This document shows, piece after piece, positions 15,387 to 22,853 of a stretch of 34,113 nucleotides of DNA. The notes under the pieces are model-generated. The model was not told where the DNA came from, did not search any database, and saw only the letters and a list, made by a program, of their open reading frames with translations. Source of the DNA: Acidobacteriota bacterium (lineage in GTDB: Bacteria > Acidobacteriota > UBA4820 > DSQY01). The stretch lies in contig JAJYLT010000037.1 of the NCBI GenBank assembly GCA_021787565.1, positions 1-34,113 on the forward strand. The letters are read 5' to 3'. Position numbers and translations under genes: made by a program. How positions within the stretch are numbered: position 1 is the stretch's first letter; every line of letters starts with the position of its first letter.

Positions 15387-16874
15387 TCACCGCGTCCTGG
15401 CCTGTCTCACCGCTCTCGTCCAGCCTTCGTAGAGCGAGGCGCGGGTGGTGGGCCTCATGGCGGGCAGAAAGGTCCTCTCGCTTTTGCGCGCCTGGATCAG
15501 CTCGCCGGGCCCCTCCCAGAACCCCACGGCGAGGCCGGCCAGGAAGGCGGCGCCGGCGGCCGTCGTCTCTACCAGGGCGGGGCGCTCCACGGGCACCCCG
15601 AGGATGTCGGCCTGGAACTGCATGAGAAGGTCGTTGGCCGCCGCCCCGCCGTCCACCCTCAGTTCGCGGATGGGGATTCCCGAATCCGTATTCATCACCT
15701 CGACCACGTCGCGCGTCTGGTAGGCCATGCTCTCCAGCGTGGCGCGGATGACGTGGGCCCGGCTGGCCCCGCGCGTGAGCCCCACCAGGGCCCCGCGGGC
15801 CTCCATGTCCCAGTAGGGCGCGCCGAGGCCCGTGAAGGCGGGGACCATGTAGAGCCCGCCCGCGTCGGGAACGGTGCGCGCCAGCGCCTCCGTCTCGGCG
15901 GCGCTGGCGATGATGCCCAGCCCATCCCGCAGCCACTGGATGGCGGCGCCCGCCGTGAAGACCGAGCCCTCCAACGCGTAGGCGGGCTCTCCCGTGGGTC
16001 CGCAGCAGAGGGTGGTGAGGAGGCCGCCCGGGCTGATGGGGTGGTGGCTGCCCATGTTCATCAGAAGGAAACAGCCCGTCCCGTAAGTATTCTTGGCCTG
16101 ACCGGGTTCCCAGCAGTGCTGGCCGTAGAGGGCGGCCTGCTGGTCACCCGCCACGCCGGCGAGGGGGACCCCGCCCGGCAGGCCATCGGAAGGCGCCGTC
16201 TCGCCGAAGAGGCCCGAGGAGGGCTTCACCTCCGGGAGCATGGCCGGGGGCACGCCCATGAGTTGGCAGAGACCCGCGTCCCAACGGAGGGCGTGAATGT
16301 CGTACAGAAGGGTGCGCGAGGCGTTGGTGGGATCGGTGGCGTGGACCCGGCCGCCGGTGAGCTTCCAGATCAGCCATGAGTCCACGGTTCCGAAGAGGAG
16401 CTCGCCGTTCCGCGCCGGCGCCTCGAGCTCGGGCCTGGCCTCCAGGATCCAGCGGATCTTGGTTCCCGAGAAGTAGGCGTCGAGCAGGAGGCCGGTCTTG
16501 CGGCGCACCTCGGGCTCGTGGCCCTCCGCGCGCAGGCGGTCGCAGACGGGGGCGTTCTGGCGGCTCTGCCAGACCACGGCGGGGTGGACCGGCTGGCCCG
16601 AGCGGCGGTCCCACAGGACGGTGGTCTCGCGCTGGTTGGTGATGCCGATGGCCCTCAGCTCGGACGGCGCCAGCCCGGCGGCCCGCACGGCCTGCACCAT
16701 CACGCGGCGGCTCGTGTCCCAGATCTCCTCGGCGTCCTGCTCCACCCAGCCGGGGCGCGGGAAGCGGTTCGCGATCTCCGCGTAGGCGCGCCCCAGGATG
16801 GTCCCCTCGTGGGAGAAGACCAGGGCCGTGCTCCCCGTCGTGCCCTGATCGATCGCCAGCACCGCCTGGGTCAA
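15387..16874 (-). CDS. glpK: Glycerol kinase
   Basis: ATP-dependent phosphorylation of glycerol to sn-glycerol 3-phosphate; cytoplasmic; FGGY family. It has 495 residues, the standard length. Visible motifs are AIDQGTTGSTALVF at the N-terminus (phosphate 1), NQRETTVLWDRRSGQPV (glycerol-binding region), GVAGDQQAALYGQ, NTYGTGCFLLMN and the C-terminal signature VDGGAAANDLLMQFQADIL. The start is TTG 16874, placed by GGGAGG six bases upstream and by family length; an ATG at 16946 would add an unlikely tail overlapping the REPIN. A promoter candidate is at 16898-16927. No facilitator gene or glpD is adjacent; the lipase-like gene downstream may supply glycerol. Confidence 0.95.
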   Translation of the reverse strand: MTQAVLAIDQGTTGSTALVFSHEGTILGRAYAEIANRFPRPGWVEQDAEEIWDTSRRVMVQAVRAAGLAPSELRAIGITNQRETTVLWDRRSGQPVHPAVVWQSRQNAPVCDRLRAEGHEPEVRRKTGLLLDAYFSGTKIRWILEARPELEAPARNGELLFGTVDSWLIWKLTGGRVHATDPTNASRTLLYDIHALRWDAGLCQLMGVPPAMLPEVKPSSGLFGETAPSDGLPGGVPLAGVAGDQQAALYGQHCWEPGQAKNTYGTGCFLLMNMGSHHPISPGGLLTTLCCGPTGEPAYALEGSVFTAGAAIQWLRDGLGIIASAAETEALARTVPDAGGLYMVPAFTGLGAPYWDMEARGALVGLTRGASRAHVIRATLESMAYQTRDVVEVMNTDSGIPIRELRVDGGAAANDLLMQFQADILGVPVERPALVETTAAGAAFLAGLAVGFWEGPGELIQARKSERTFLPAMRPTTRASLYEGWTRAVRQARTR

Positions 16875-16897
16875 GGTCCGCCTCCCGGTCTCGTCCG

Positions 16898-16927
16898 AGG
16901 ATACCCCGGCGCGCGGGGAGGCTTCAA
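16898..16927 (-). promoter_or_regulatory. Promoter candidate of glpK
   Basis: On the minus strand TTGAAG (16927-16922), an 18-bp spacer and TATCCT (16903-16898), four of six matches in each box. It lies 23 bp before the TTG start and 13 bp from REPIN copy 3. Confidence 0.45.
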
Positions 16928-16940
16928 TGGAGCCGGGGAA

Positions 16941-17092
16941 CCCCAATTCCGCGATAGCGGCTCAACGCCTGCGTAGGAGCGGCGCCTCGCCGCGAACCGG
17001 GTGACCCTGCGACCAGGATGCGGTGCCCGCGTACAGTCCGTCGCGCCGGGGGCGGCGCTCCTACGAGTGCAATTCCATCGCGGAATTTGGGG
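16941..17092 (-). repeat. REPIN-like dispersed palindromic element, copy 3
   Basis: Inverted relative to copies 1 and 2. It carries both GTAGGAG-headed hairpins and both inverted ends, with AATTCC lacking one A on the left side. It lies between the divergent glpK gene and the permease gene. Confidence 0.9.
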
Positions 17093-17157
17093 GGAAGCGA
17101 GACGCGAGATGAAAGGGGAGATGTGAGGCGCGATGAGGATGGGCGCTTGCCTGCGAT

Positions 17158-17232
17158 TTGGCGAGAAGCGATTAGGCTAGAAGCGATTAAGCGAGAAGCG
17201 ATTAAGCGATTGAGGGAGAAGCGATTAAGCAA
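17158..17232. repeat. Octamer tandem array B, reverse orientation
   Basis: Units read GCGATTAA, GCGAGAA, GCGATTAG and so on, the complement of the unit in arrays A and C. Together with array C it can fold into a long imperfect hairpin. Confidence 0.7.
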
Positions 17233-17254
17233 GGATAGGATTTCCAGGCCAGTA

Positions 17255-17390
17255 GCCTAATCGCCCAATCGCCCAATCGCCCAATCGCTCAATCGCCCAA
17301 TCGCCCAATCGCTTAATCGCCTAATCGCCTAATAGCCCAATCGCTTAATCGCTCAATCGCCCAATAGCCTAATCTCCCAATCTCCCCGTG
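17255..17390. repeat. Octamer tandem array C (AATCGCCC type)
   Basis: About seventeen consecutive copies of an 8-bp unit, mostly CCAATCGC with variants TTAATCGC, CTAATCGC and CTAATAGC. A unit of 8 cannot keep a reading frame, so it is not coding. It lies about 120 bp upstream of the permease gene. Confidence 0.8.
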
Positions 17391-17437
17391 CCTCAGAGTC
17401 TTCGTGGTAACCCCGTCTCCCCGCGCGACGGGGTCTC

Positions 17438-17466
17438 TTCTCGCCGGAACCAAGCTCGGATAGAAT
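17438..17466 (+). promoter_or_regulatory. Weak promoter candidate of the permease gene
   Basis: TTCTCG (17438-17443), a 17-bp spacer and TAGAAT (17461-17466). The -10 box is good (5/6), the -35 box poor (3/6). It lies 42 bp before the ATG. Confidence 0.35.
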
Positions 17467-17508
17467 GCGCCTCAACCGGAGTGCCGGCCTTGAGAAAGGA
17501 GACGACGC

Positions 17509-19095
17509 ATGGGTCGTCAGATCTGGACCACCAAGCCGTTGAGCCTGATCCACGAGGAGATGAAGGGGGAGAACCGGCTGCGCCGGGTCCTCGGCCCCGT
17601 CCAGCTCAGCAGCCTGGGCGTGGGCGCGATCATCGGCACCGGGATCTTCGTGCTCACCGGCCAGGCCGCGCACGACAAGGCGGGCCCCGCGATCATCCTC
17701 TCCTTCGTGGTCTCGGGCATCGCGTGCATCTTCGCGGCCCTGTGCTACGCCGAATTCGCCTCCATGGCCCCCGTGGCCGGCTCCGCCTACACCTATGCCT
17801 ACACCACGCTGGGCGAGCTGATGGCGTGGATCATCGGGTGGGACCTCGTGCTAGAGTACACGGTCACCTCGGCCACCGTGGCCCACGGCTGGTCCCACTA
17901 CTTCCAGGACTTCCTGAGCATCCTGGGCATCCGCGTTCCCCACGCCTGGGGCTTCGCGCCCTTCGACTACAACCCCGCCACGGGCCACTTCTTCACGACG
18001 GGGGCCTTCGTGGACCTGCCCGCGGTGCTGATCGCGCTGGTGGTGACGGCGGTCCTGGTCAAGGGGATCCGGGAGAGCGCGGGGTTGAACACGGGGATCG
18101 TGATCCTCAAGCTGGCCATCGTCCTGCTGGTGATCGTCCTGGGCTCCTTCTACATCAATCCGGCCAACTGGCACCCCTTCGCTCCCTACGGCTACTCGGG
18201 GCTGAGCTTCTTCGGCGAAACGCTGCTGGGCAAGACGGACGCGGGAGGCAACCCGCTCGGGATGCTCGCGGGGGCCGCCATCATCTTCTTCGCCTACATC
18301 GGCTTCGACTCGCTCTCCACGCACGCCGAGGAGGCGAAGAACCCGCAGAGGGACGTGCCCGTCGGGATCATCACCTCGCTCGTCCTCTGCACCGTCCTGT
18401 ACATCGCCGTCTCGGCCGTGCTCACGGGCATGGTGCCCTACAACAAGATCAACATCGACGCCCCCATCTCCGACGCCTTTCGCCAGGTGGGGTTGCCGTG
18501 GGCCCAGTTCGTGGTCTCGCTGGGGGCCCTGGCGGGGATCACCTCGGTGCTCCTCGTGATGATGCTGAGCCAGCCGCGCGTATTGCTGGCCATGGCGCGG
18601 GACGGCCTGCTGCCCGAGAGCTTCTTCGGGGCCGTGCACCCCCGTTTCCGGACCCCGTGGAAGTCCACCATCCTCACCGGCTGCGTGGTGGCCACGGCGG
18701 CCGCCCTCCTGCCCCTGCGCATCCTCGCGGAGCTCACCAACATCGGCACGCTCCTGGCCTTCGTGATCGTGTGCGGGGCGGTGCTCATCATGCGCATCCG
18801 GCACCCCGAGACTCCCAGGCCCTTCCGGGCGCCCCTGGGGCTGGCCACGCCGATCCTCGGCATCCTGCTCTGCCTGATGCTCATGTTCTCGCTGCCCGTG
18901 GAGAACTGGTGGCGGCTCATCATCTGGCTCGTCGTGGGTCTGCTGATCTACGTTGGCTATGGCCGGCACCACAGCGTGGTGGCCCGCCTCATGCGCGAGG
19001 GCAAGGAGGTACAGCCGGCGTGGGAGGGGTCGGAGGTGCAGCCCGTCGCGGTCATCGCGGACCCGCCTTCCCCCAGAACGAAGAGAAAGCGATAG
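17509..19095 (+). CDS. APC-superfamily amino acid permease (cationic amino acid transporter type)
   Basis: An inner-membrane amino acid transporter of 528 residues with about twelve to fourteen hydrophobic helices. The first helix contains the APC signature GVGAIIGTGIFVLTG (about 37-51), followed by CYAEFASMAPVAGSAYTYAY, where substrate and proton or sodium coupling is organised. FFAYIGFDSLSTHAEEAKNP is the helix 6 region typical of the CAT/YfnA group. The N-terminus MGRQIWTTKPL also suits that group. Substrate cannot be named; broad or cationic amino acids are usual. Start ATG 17509 follows AAAGGAG. It is oriented away from glpK. The stop precedes PPK2 by 150 bp. Confidence 0.92.
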   Translation: MGRQIWTTKPLSLIHEEMKGENRLRRVLGPVQLSSLGVGAIIGTGIFVLTGQAAHDKAGPAIILSFVVSGIACIFAALCYAEFASMAPVAGSAYTYAYTTLGELMAWIIGWDLVLEYTVTSATVAHGWSHYFQDFLSILGIRVPHAWGFAPFDYNPATGHFFTTGAFVDLPAVLIALVVTAVLVKGIRESAGLNTGIVILKLAIVLLVIVLGSFYINPANWHPFAPYGYSGLSFFGETLLGKTDAGGNPLGMLAGAAIIFFAYIGFDSLSTHAEEAKNPQRDVPVGIITSLVLCTVLYIAVSAVLTGMVPYNKINIDAPISDAFRQVGLPWAQFVVSLGALAGITSVLLVMMLSQPRVLLAMARDGLLPESFFGAVHPRFRTPWKSTILTGCVVATAAALLPLRILAELTNIGTLLAFVIVCGAVLIMRIRHPETPRPFRAPLGLATPILGILLCLMLMFSLPVENWWRLIIWLVVGLLIYVGYGRHHSVVARLMREGKEVQPAWEGSEVQPVAVIADPPSPRTKRKR

Positions 19096-19187
19096 AGTGG
19101 GCTGTTAAGGCGGACCGCCGTGCGGAACCAGCCCGAGGCCGCTCTGGGTGCACAGATGGGCCTGTGGCACAATGGCGGTGGCCGAGA

Positions 19188-19209
19188 GGCGCGCCCCGGT
19201 CGGCGCGCC
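19188..19209 (+). promoter_or_regulatory. Perfect GC hairpin in the leader of the PPK2 gene
   Basis: GGCGCGCC (19188-19195), loop CCGGTC, GGCGCGCC (19202-19209). The half-site is itself a palindrome, so the same bases could form one hairpin or two DNA operator sites. There is no U-tract. It ends 36 bp before the PPK2 start codon. Confidence 0.4.
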
Positions 19210-19245
19210 GCGTGAAGCTCCGTGAAGACGAGCGTGGAGGTGCCG

Positions 19246-20130
19246 ATGAGCGATGACCTGTTCCGCTACGCGAAGCCCTTCCGGGTGACGGACGGCAAGG
19301 GGTTTCGCCTCAAGAGCGTGGACCCGGGCGAGACCCTGGGGCTCGAGTCCAAGAAGCGCGCGGAGAAGCTGCTCGCCGAGGGCATCGCCCGGATGGTGGA
19401 CCAGCAGGAGAAGCTCTACGCCCAGGACCGCTGGGCGGTGCTTCTCGTCTTTCAGGCCATGGACGCGGCGGGCAAGGACGGCGCCATCAAGCACGTCATG
19501 TCGGGCGTGAACCCCCAGGGCTGCCAGGTCCACTCGTTCAAAGCCCCCTCCGCCGAGGAGCTGGACCACGACTACCTGTGGCGTGCCAGCACGCGCCTGC
19601 CGGAGCGCGGGCGCATCGGCATCTTCAACCGCTCCTACTACGAGGAGGTGCTGGTGGTGCGGGTCCACCCGCCCATCCTGGCGAGCCAGAGGCTTCCGCC
19701 CGCCCTGGTCACCAAGGACATCTGGAAGCACCGCTACGAGGACATCAACGCCTTCGAGCACTACCTGAGCCGCAACGGGGTGGCCATCCGGAAGTTCTTC
19801 CTGCATCTGTCGAAGGAGGAGCAGAAACGGCGCTTCCTGGAACGGCTGGAGGAGCCCGAGAAGAACTGGAAGTTCTCCAGCGCCGACGCCAAGGAGCGCG
19901 CGCGCTGGGACGACTACGCGGAGGCGTACGAGCAGATGATCCGCTACACGAGTTCCGAGGAGGCTCCCTGGTACGTCGTGCCGGCCGACCACAAGTGGTT
20001 CAGCCGCCTGGCGGTGGCGGCGGCCGTGGTGGAGACGCTGGAGTCGCTCAAGCTCGCCTTCCCCAAGGTGGACGGGGCCCGCAAGAAGGAGCTCGAAGCC
20101 GCCAGGACGGTGCTGGAGGGGGAGAGCTGA
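19246..20130 (+). CDS. ppk2: Polyphosphate kinase 2 family phosphotransferase
   Basis: Transfers phosphate between polyphosphate and nucleotides in the cytoplasm. It has 294 residues, one PPK2 domain. The Walker A-type loop MDAAGKDG is at 72-79, followed by IKHVMSGVNPQGCQVHSFK and the lid-side FNRSYYEEVLVVRVHP (127-142). AGKDG with HVMSGVNPQG resembles the class III group, which phosphorylates both NMP and NDP, but class assignment by eye is tentative. Start ATG 19246 is set by GGAGG six bases upstream. It lies downstream of an amino acid permease and upstream of a RluA-like gene, with gaps of 150 and 106 bp; no functional link is obvious. Confidence 0.92.
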   Translation: MSDDLFRYAKPFRVTDGKGFRLKSVDPGETLGLESKKRAEKLLAEGIARMVDQQEKLYAQDRWAVLLVFQAMDAAGKDGAIKHVMSGVNPQGCQVHSFKAPSAEELDHDYLWRASTRLPERGRIGIFNRSYYEEVLVVRVHPPILASQRLPPALVTKDIWKHRYEDINAFEHYLSRNGVAIRKFFLHLSKEEQKRRFLERLEEPEKNWKFSSADAKERARWDDYAEAYEQMIRYTSSEEAPWYVVPADHKWFSRLAVAAAVVETLESLKLAFPKVDGARKKELEAARTVLEGES

Positions 20131-20236
20131 GGGCCGCCGGACCGAAGGGCGGGGGAGGCGGAAGCGAGGCGGTGATGCGCCGGGGAGGCGCGGGGCTGCC
20201 TCGCGGGAGCGAGCGGCGTTCCTGCCCGGAGGGACG

Positions 20237-21154
20237 GTGAACGAGGGCTACACCTACTCCGAGAGGATCGGGGGAGCGTTCGCGGGCCGTGCGCTGCTGG
20301 CACACCTCTCCTCCCGCTTCGGCCATTCGTCCGAAGCCCAGTGGCGGGAGCGCATCGAAGGGGGAGCGGTGCGGGTGGACGGCGCCCGGGCGCGGGCCGA
20401 TGACCTGCTGCGGCCGGGGCAGGTGGTGGCATGGATGCGGCCGCCGTGGACGGAGCCGCCGGCGCCCCTGACCTACGCGGTGCTGGCTGAGGATTCGCAC
20501 CTGGTGGCGGTGGCCAAGCCCTCGGGCCTGCCCACGCTCCCGGGAGGGGGATTCCTGCAGAACACGCTCCTGGCGCTGGTGCGCCGGCGCTACCCGGAAG
20601 CCTCGCCGCTGCACCGGCTGGGGCGCGGGACCTCGGGCGTGGTGCTGCTGGCCAGGAGCAGCGAGGCGGCCGGGGCGGTGGCGAAGGCCTGGCGAGAGCA
20701 CCGCATCCTCAAGATCTACCGGGCGCTTGTGGAGGGTGAACCGGCGCGCGACGCCTTCGCCGTGACGTGTCCCATCGGGCCGGTGCCCCACCCGAGGCTC
20801 ACGTGGGTGCACGCGGTCTGCGCGCCGGGCAAGGCCGCCAGGAGCGAGGTGCGGGTGCTGGAACGCAGGGGCGCCGCGAGTCTGGTGGAGGTCCGGATCG
20901 AGACGGGCCGCCCGCACCAGATCCGGATCCACATGGCGGCCTGCGGCCATCCCCTGGCGGGAGATCCCCTCTATGCCCCGGGAGGAGGCCTGCGCGACGG
21001 GGGCAGCGCCCTTCCCGGCGACGTGGGCTACCGCCTGCACGCGAAGAGGCTCTGCTACACCCATCCCGCCACGGACGAGCCGGTTGTCGTCGAATGCCTG
21101 CCGCCGAGGGTGCTGAGGACGAGCGCCGAGCTGTCACAAGAGCAGAAGGGGTGA
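20237..21154 (+). CDS. RluA-family pseudouridine synthase-like protein lacking the usual catalytic Asp
   Basis: A 305-residue protein. The N-terminal part (about 17-68) looks like an S4 RNA-binding domain (GGAVRVDGARARADDLLRPG). The catalytic domain has VAVAKPSGLPTLPGG, KIYRALVEGEP and ETGRPHQIRIHMAACGHPLAGDPLY, all typical of the RluA group that isomerises uridine in rRNA or tRNA. However, the active-site loop reads HRLGRGTSG (126-134) instead of HRLDRxTSG, so the catalytic Asp is Gly129. I recall similar loops in some plant organelle homologues, unverified. Either another residue substitutes, or the protein only binds RNA. Start is GTG 20237 after GGAGGG. It ends convergent with the chalcone-isomerase-like gene. 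Confidence 0.88.
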   Translation: MNEGYTYSERIGGAFAGRALLAHLSSRFGHSSEAQWRERIEGGAVRVDGARARADDLLRPGQVVAWMRPPWTEPPAPLTYAVLAEDSHLVAVAKPSGLPTLPGGGFLQNTLLALVRRRYPEASPLHRLGRGTSGVVLLARSSEAAGAVAKAWREHRILKIYRALVEGEPARDAFAVTCPIGPVPHPRLTWVHAVCAPGKAARSEVRVLERRGAASLVEVRIETGRPHQIRIHMAACGHPLAGDPLYAPGGGLRDGGSALPGDVGYRLHAKRLCYTHPATDEPVVVECLPPRVLRTSAELSQEQKG

Positions 21155-21160
21155 CCCCGG

Positions 21161-21202
21161 AAAAACGAAAGCGGGAGGAGGCCTACCGGGCCGCCCTCCC
21201 GC
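21161..21202 (-). terminator. Intrinsic terminator of the chalcone-isomerase-like gene
   Basis: On the minus strand GCGGGAGGG pairs with CCTCCCGC around a GC-rich loop that can pair further (GGCCCGGTAGGCC), followed by TTTCGTTTTT. It sits 29 bp beyond the stop codon, in the gap between convergent genes. On the plus strand the stem lacks a U-tract. Confidence 0.75.
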
Positions 21203-21231
21203 CTGGGTTCTGCCGAATCACCGGTCGAGGC

Positions 21232-21801
21232 TCACTTGCCCAGCAGCCCCTCCTTGATCTCCTTGTTGGGCGGGTTGGGGCCCAGCCAGATGGCGAAGAG
21301 GGCGCGGGCGAAGTCGGCGCCTTCGATCACGCCCATCTCCTGGCCCTTGATCTCCACCTTCGTCCCCGTCCCGGGCACGTAGGTCAGCACGGCCACGTCT
21401 CCCGTCTTCATGTCGGACCAGTACCCGTTGAAGGTGTCCAGGCGCGCCTTGAGCGCCGCCATCTCGCCGGGCGAGTTCTTCTGGAAGCCCTCGGTCCAGC
21501 CCTCCACCAGTTTGTCCTTGCCCACGTCCTTGTACAGAAAGTGCATCACGATCTGTTTCGGCTCGTCGGCCTTGAGAATGGCCTCCGGGTTCGAGGAGCG
21601 GGCGGGCAGGTAGAGGCCCGCCACGTAGACCTTGATCCCGATGAAGGCGACCTTCTTGATGCGGACCCCCATGCCGTTCAGCGCGAGCGTGGACGGGCCC
21701 ACGGTCACCTGGTCCGGCATGGTGACCCCTTGCAGCTCCTTCGCGTAGACCAATCCTCCGAGCAACATCAACGCCAACACCACCACCCCGATCCGACGCA
21801 T
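21232..21801 (-). CDS. Secreted chalcone-isomerase-like protein
   Basis: A 189-residue protein with a signal peptide (about 1-20, VVVLALMLLGGLVYA). The mature part has the bacterial CHI-like layout: an opening strand region with LALNGMGVRIKKVAFIGIKVY followed by VAGLYLPARSSNPEAIL, then VMHFLYKDVGKDKLVEGWTE and a C-terminal FARALFAIWLGPNPPNKEIK. The phrase K-V-A-F-I-G-I-K-V-Y-V-A-G-L-Y-L is the family hallmark. Bacterial members are exported, generally not shown to act on flavonoids, and are thought to bind fatty acids or other small hydrophobic ligands. Start ATG 21801 follows GAGGAGGG. It has its own promoter and terminator, so it is a single-gene unit. Confidence 0.88.
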   Translation of the reverse strand: MRRIGVVVLALMLLGGLVYAKELQGVTMPDQVTVGPSTLALNGMGVRIKKVAFIGIKVYVAGLYLPARSSNPEAILKADEPKQIVMHFLYKDVGKDKLVEGWTEGFQKNSPGEMAALKARLDTFNGYWSDMKTGDVAVLTYVPGTGTKVEIKGQEMGVIEGADFARALFAIWLGPNPPNKEIKEGLLGK

Positions 21802-21842
21802 GGCACCCTCCTCTGGCCCCGAAATAGAAAGGCTCTAGGGAC

Positions 21843-21871
21843 AAGATACAGCGAAAAGGACGTACGCTCAA
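21843..21871 (-). promoter_or_regulatory. Promoter of the chalcone-isomerase-like gene
   Basis: On the minus strand TTGAGC (21871-21866), a 17-bp spacer and TATCTT (21848-21843), four of six matches in each. The ATG follows 41 bp further on. Confidence 0.55.
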
Positions 21872-21894
21872 CGGGCGATTGCACGGGGAAGCTC

Positions 21895-22053
21895 GTGATC
21901 GGGGGAGCGGGAATCACCCACAGCCGTCGTCCCTCGGCCGGGGCGTCATCCGAGGGCCTCTCCAAGTGGCGGCCCGCCCACGACGAGGCCCGCTTCCAGC
22001 GCGTCTGGGCCGAGGTCTACGCCCCCAGGGACGCGTATGAGATGAACCCGTAG
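21895..22053 (+). CDS. Possible small protein or gene remnant
   Basis: A GTG-started frame of 52 codons with GGGGAAG seven bases upstream. Its C-terminal half (KWRPAHDEARFQRVWAEVY) has normal protein-like composition, unlike surrounding shadow frames, but no family is recognised. It could be the 3' tail of a lost gene. The region after it is a non-coding tandem repeat. Confidence 0.25.
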   Translation: MIGGAGITHSRRPSAGASSEGLSKWRPAHDEARFQRVWAEVYAPRDAYEMNP

Positions 22054-22056
22054 GAG

Positions 22057-22336
22057 GGTGAGTAGGTGAGTAGGTGATGAGGGCGAGGGGCGGCCTTCGA
22101 AGGCGGCGGGGGGACGGGGAAAGGGAAAGAGCTCACCACGGAGACCACGGGGGGCACGGAGGAAGAAGGGTGAGTAGGTGATGAGGTGAGTAGGTGATGA
22201 GGGCGCGGGGGGGCCTTCGAAGGCGGCGGGGGGACAGGGAAGGGAAAGAGCTCACCACGGAGACCACGGGGGGCACGGAGGAAGAAGGGTGAGTAGGTGA
22301 TGAGGTGATGAGGGCGAGGGAGGCCTTCGAAGGCGG
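22057..22336. repeat. Tandem repeat of about 120 bp, 2.3 copies
   Basis: The segment from GGTGAGTAGGTGA through CTCACCACGGAGACCACGG to GGAAGAAGG occurs twice with a period of 120 bp (one base shorter in places), and a third copy is cut off after about 40 bp. Each unit contains the perfect 12-bp palindrome GCCTTCGAAGGC (22093, 22213, 22323). No coding frame persists through it. Confidence 0.85.
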
Positions 22337-22395
22337 CTCGTTGAATGGCCCTTCTTCATCCGTTCACCCTTTTGCCGGTTCACCTCTTTGCCCGC

Positions 22396-22420
22396 GTAGG
22401 AGCGCTCTACGGAGCGCGAC
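22396..22420 (+). repeat. Single REP-like hairpin, family 2
   Basis: The head GTAGGAG is followed by GCGCT-CTACGG-AGCGC and CGAC (the head's last G is part of the stem). It has the same head-plus-hairpin layout as the REPIN halves but a different stem. Confidence 0.6.
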
Positions 22421-22589
22421 CCGCCGTATGCCCCCATCCACCGGCTGAGTGCGACCGGAAGACGGGAGGCCGGGAAAAGGGAAGGCCGACCCGCGGCCCC
22501 CGTCGTCATTTCCGCCCCGGGACGGCAGCCGGCGCGGGAATCCAGCCGCACATGCCTGGCTCCACGGTATTTGGGATCAACCCACCGTT

Positions 22590-22614
22590 GTGGGAGCGAT
22601 CGCCCGATCGCGAT
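22590..22614 (+). repeat. Single REP-like hairpin, family 3
   Basis: GTGGGAG is followed by GCGATCG-CC-CGATCGC (sharing one G) and GATG. The head differs by one base from GTAGGAG. Confidence 0.55.
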
Positions 22615-22618
22615 GCTT

Positions 22619-22682
22619 CGAAGGACATCTCTCCCTCTTCGGGAGAGACAGGCGCCCTCGCCTGTCGCGGCTTACGAAGGAC
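22619..22682. repeat. Double hairpin flanked by an 8-bp direct repeat
   Basis: CGAAGGAC occurs at 22619-22626 and 22675-22682. Between them are two adjacent perfect hairpins: TCTCTCCC-TCTTC-GGGAGAGA (22628-22648) and ACAGGCG-CCCT-CGCCTGT (22648-22665). The flanking direct repeat looks like a target duplication of a very small non-autonomous element. Confidence 0.45.
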
Positions 22683-22853
22683 TGGCCTCGGATGGCCGTC
22701 TAATGTATTGGCAGCCTCGCGGCCAACACGAGGTCCCTCTCAACGTTTCGCGCGTCTCGCCGGTAATATAGGGATAGGGGGGCCGGGCGGTCGCTCCTGA
22801 GCGTGACGGATGGTCTTGCCGGCACAGAGCCGGCCCGACCCGGAGAGCAGCAC

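Noticed and set aside
15281-17390. CRISPR array in the octamer-repeat regions
   Set aside because: Units are 8 bp, contiguous and lack spacers; no cas genes are present.
19246-21154. PPK2 and RluA-like genes as one functional stress module
   Set aside because: They share only direction; there is a 106-bp gap, separate ribosome sites and no known functional link.
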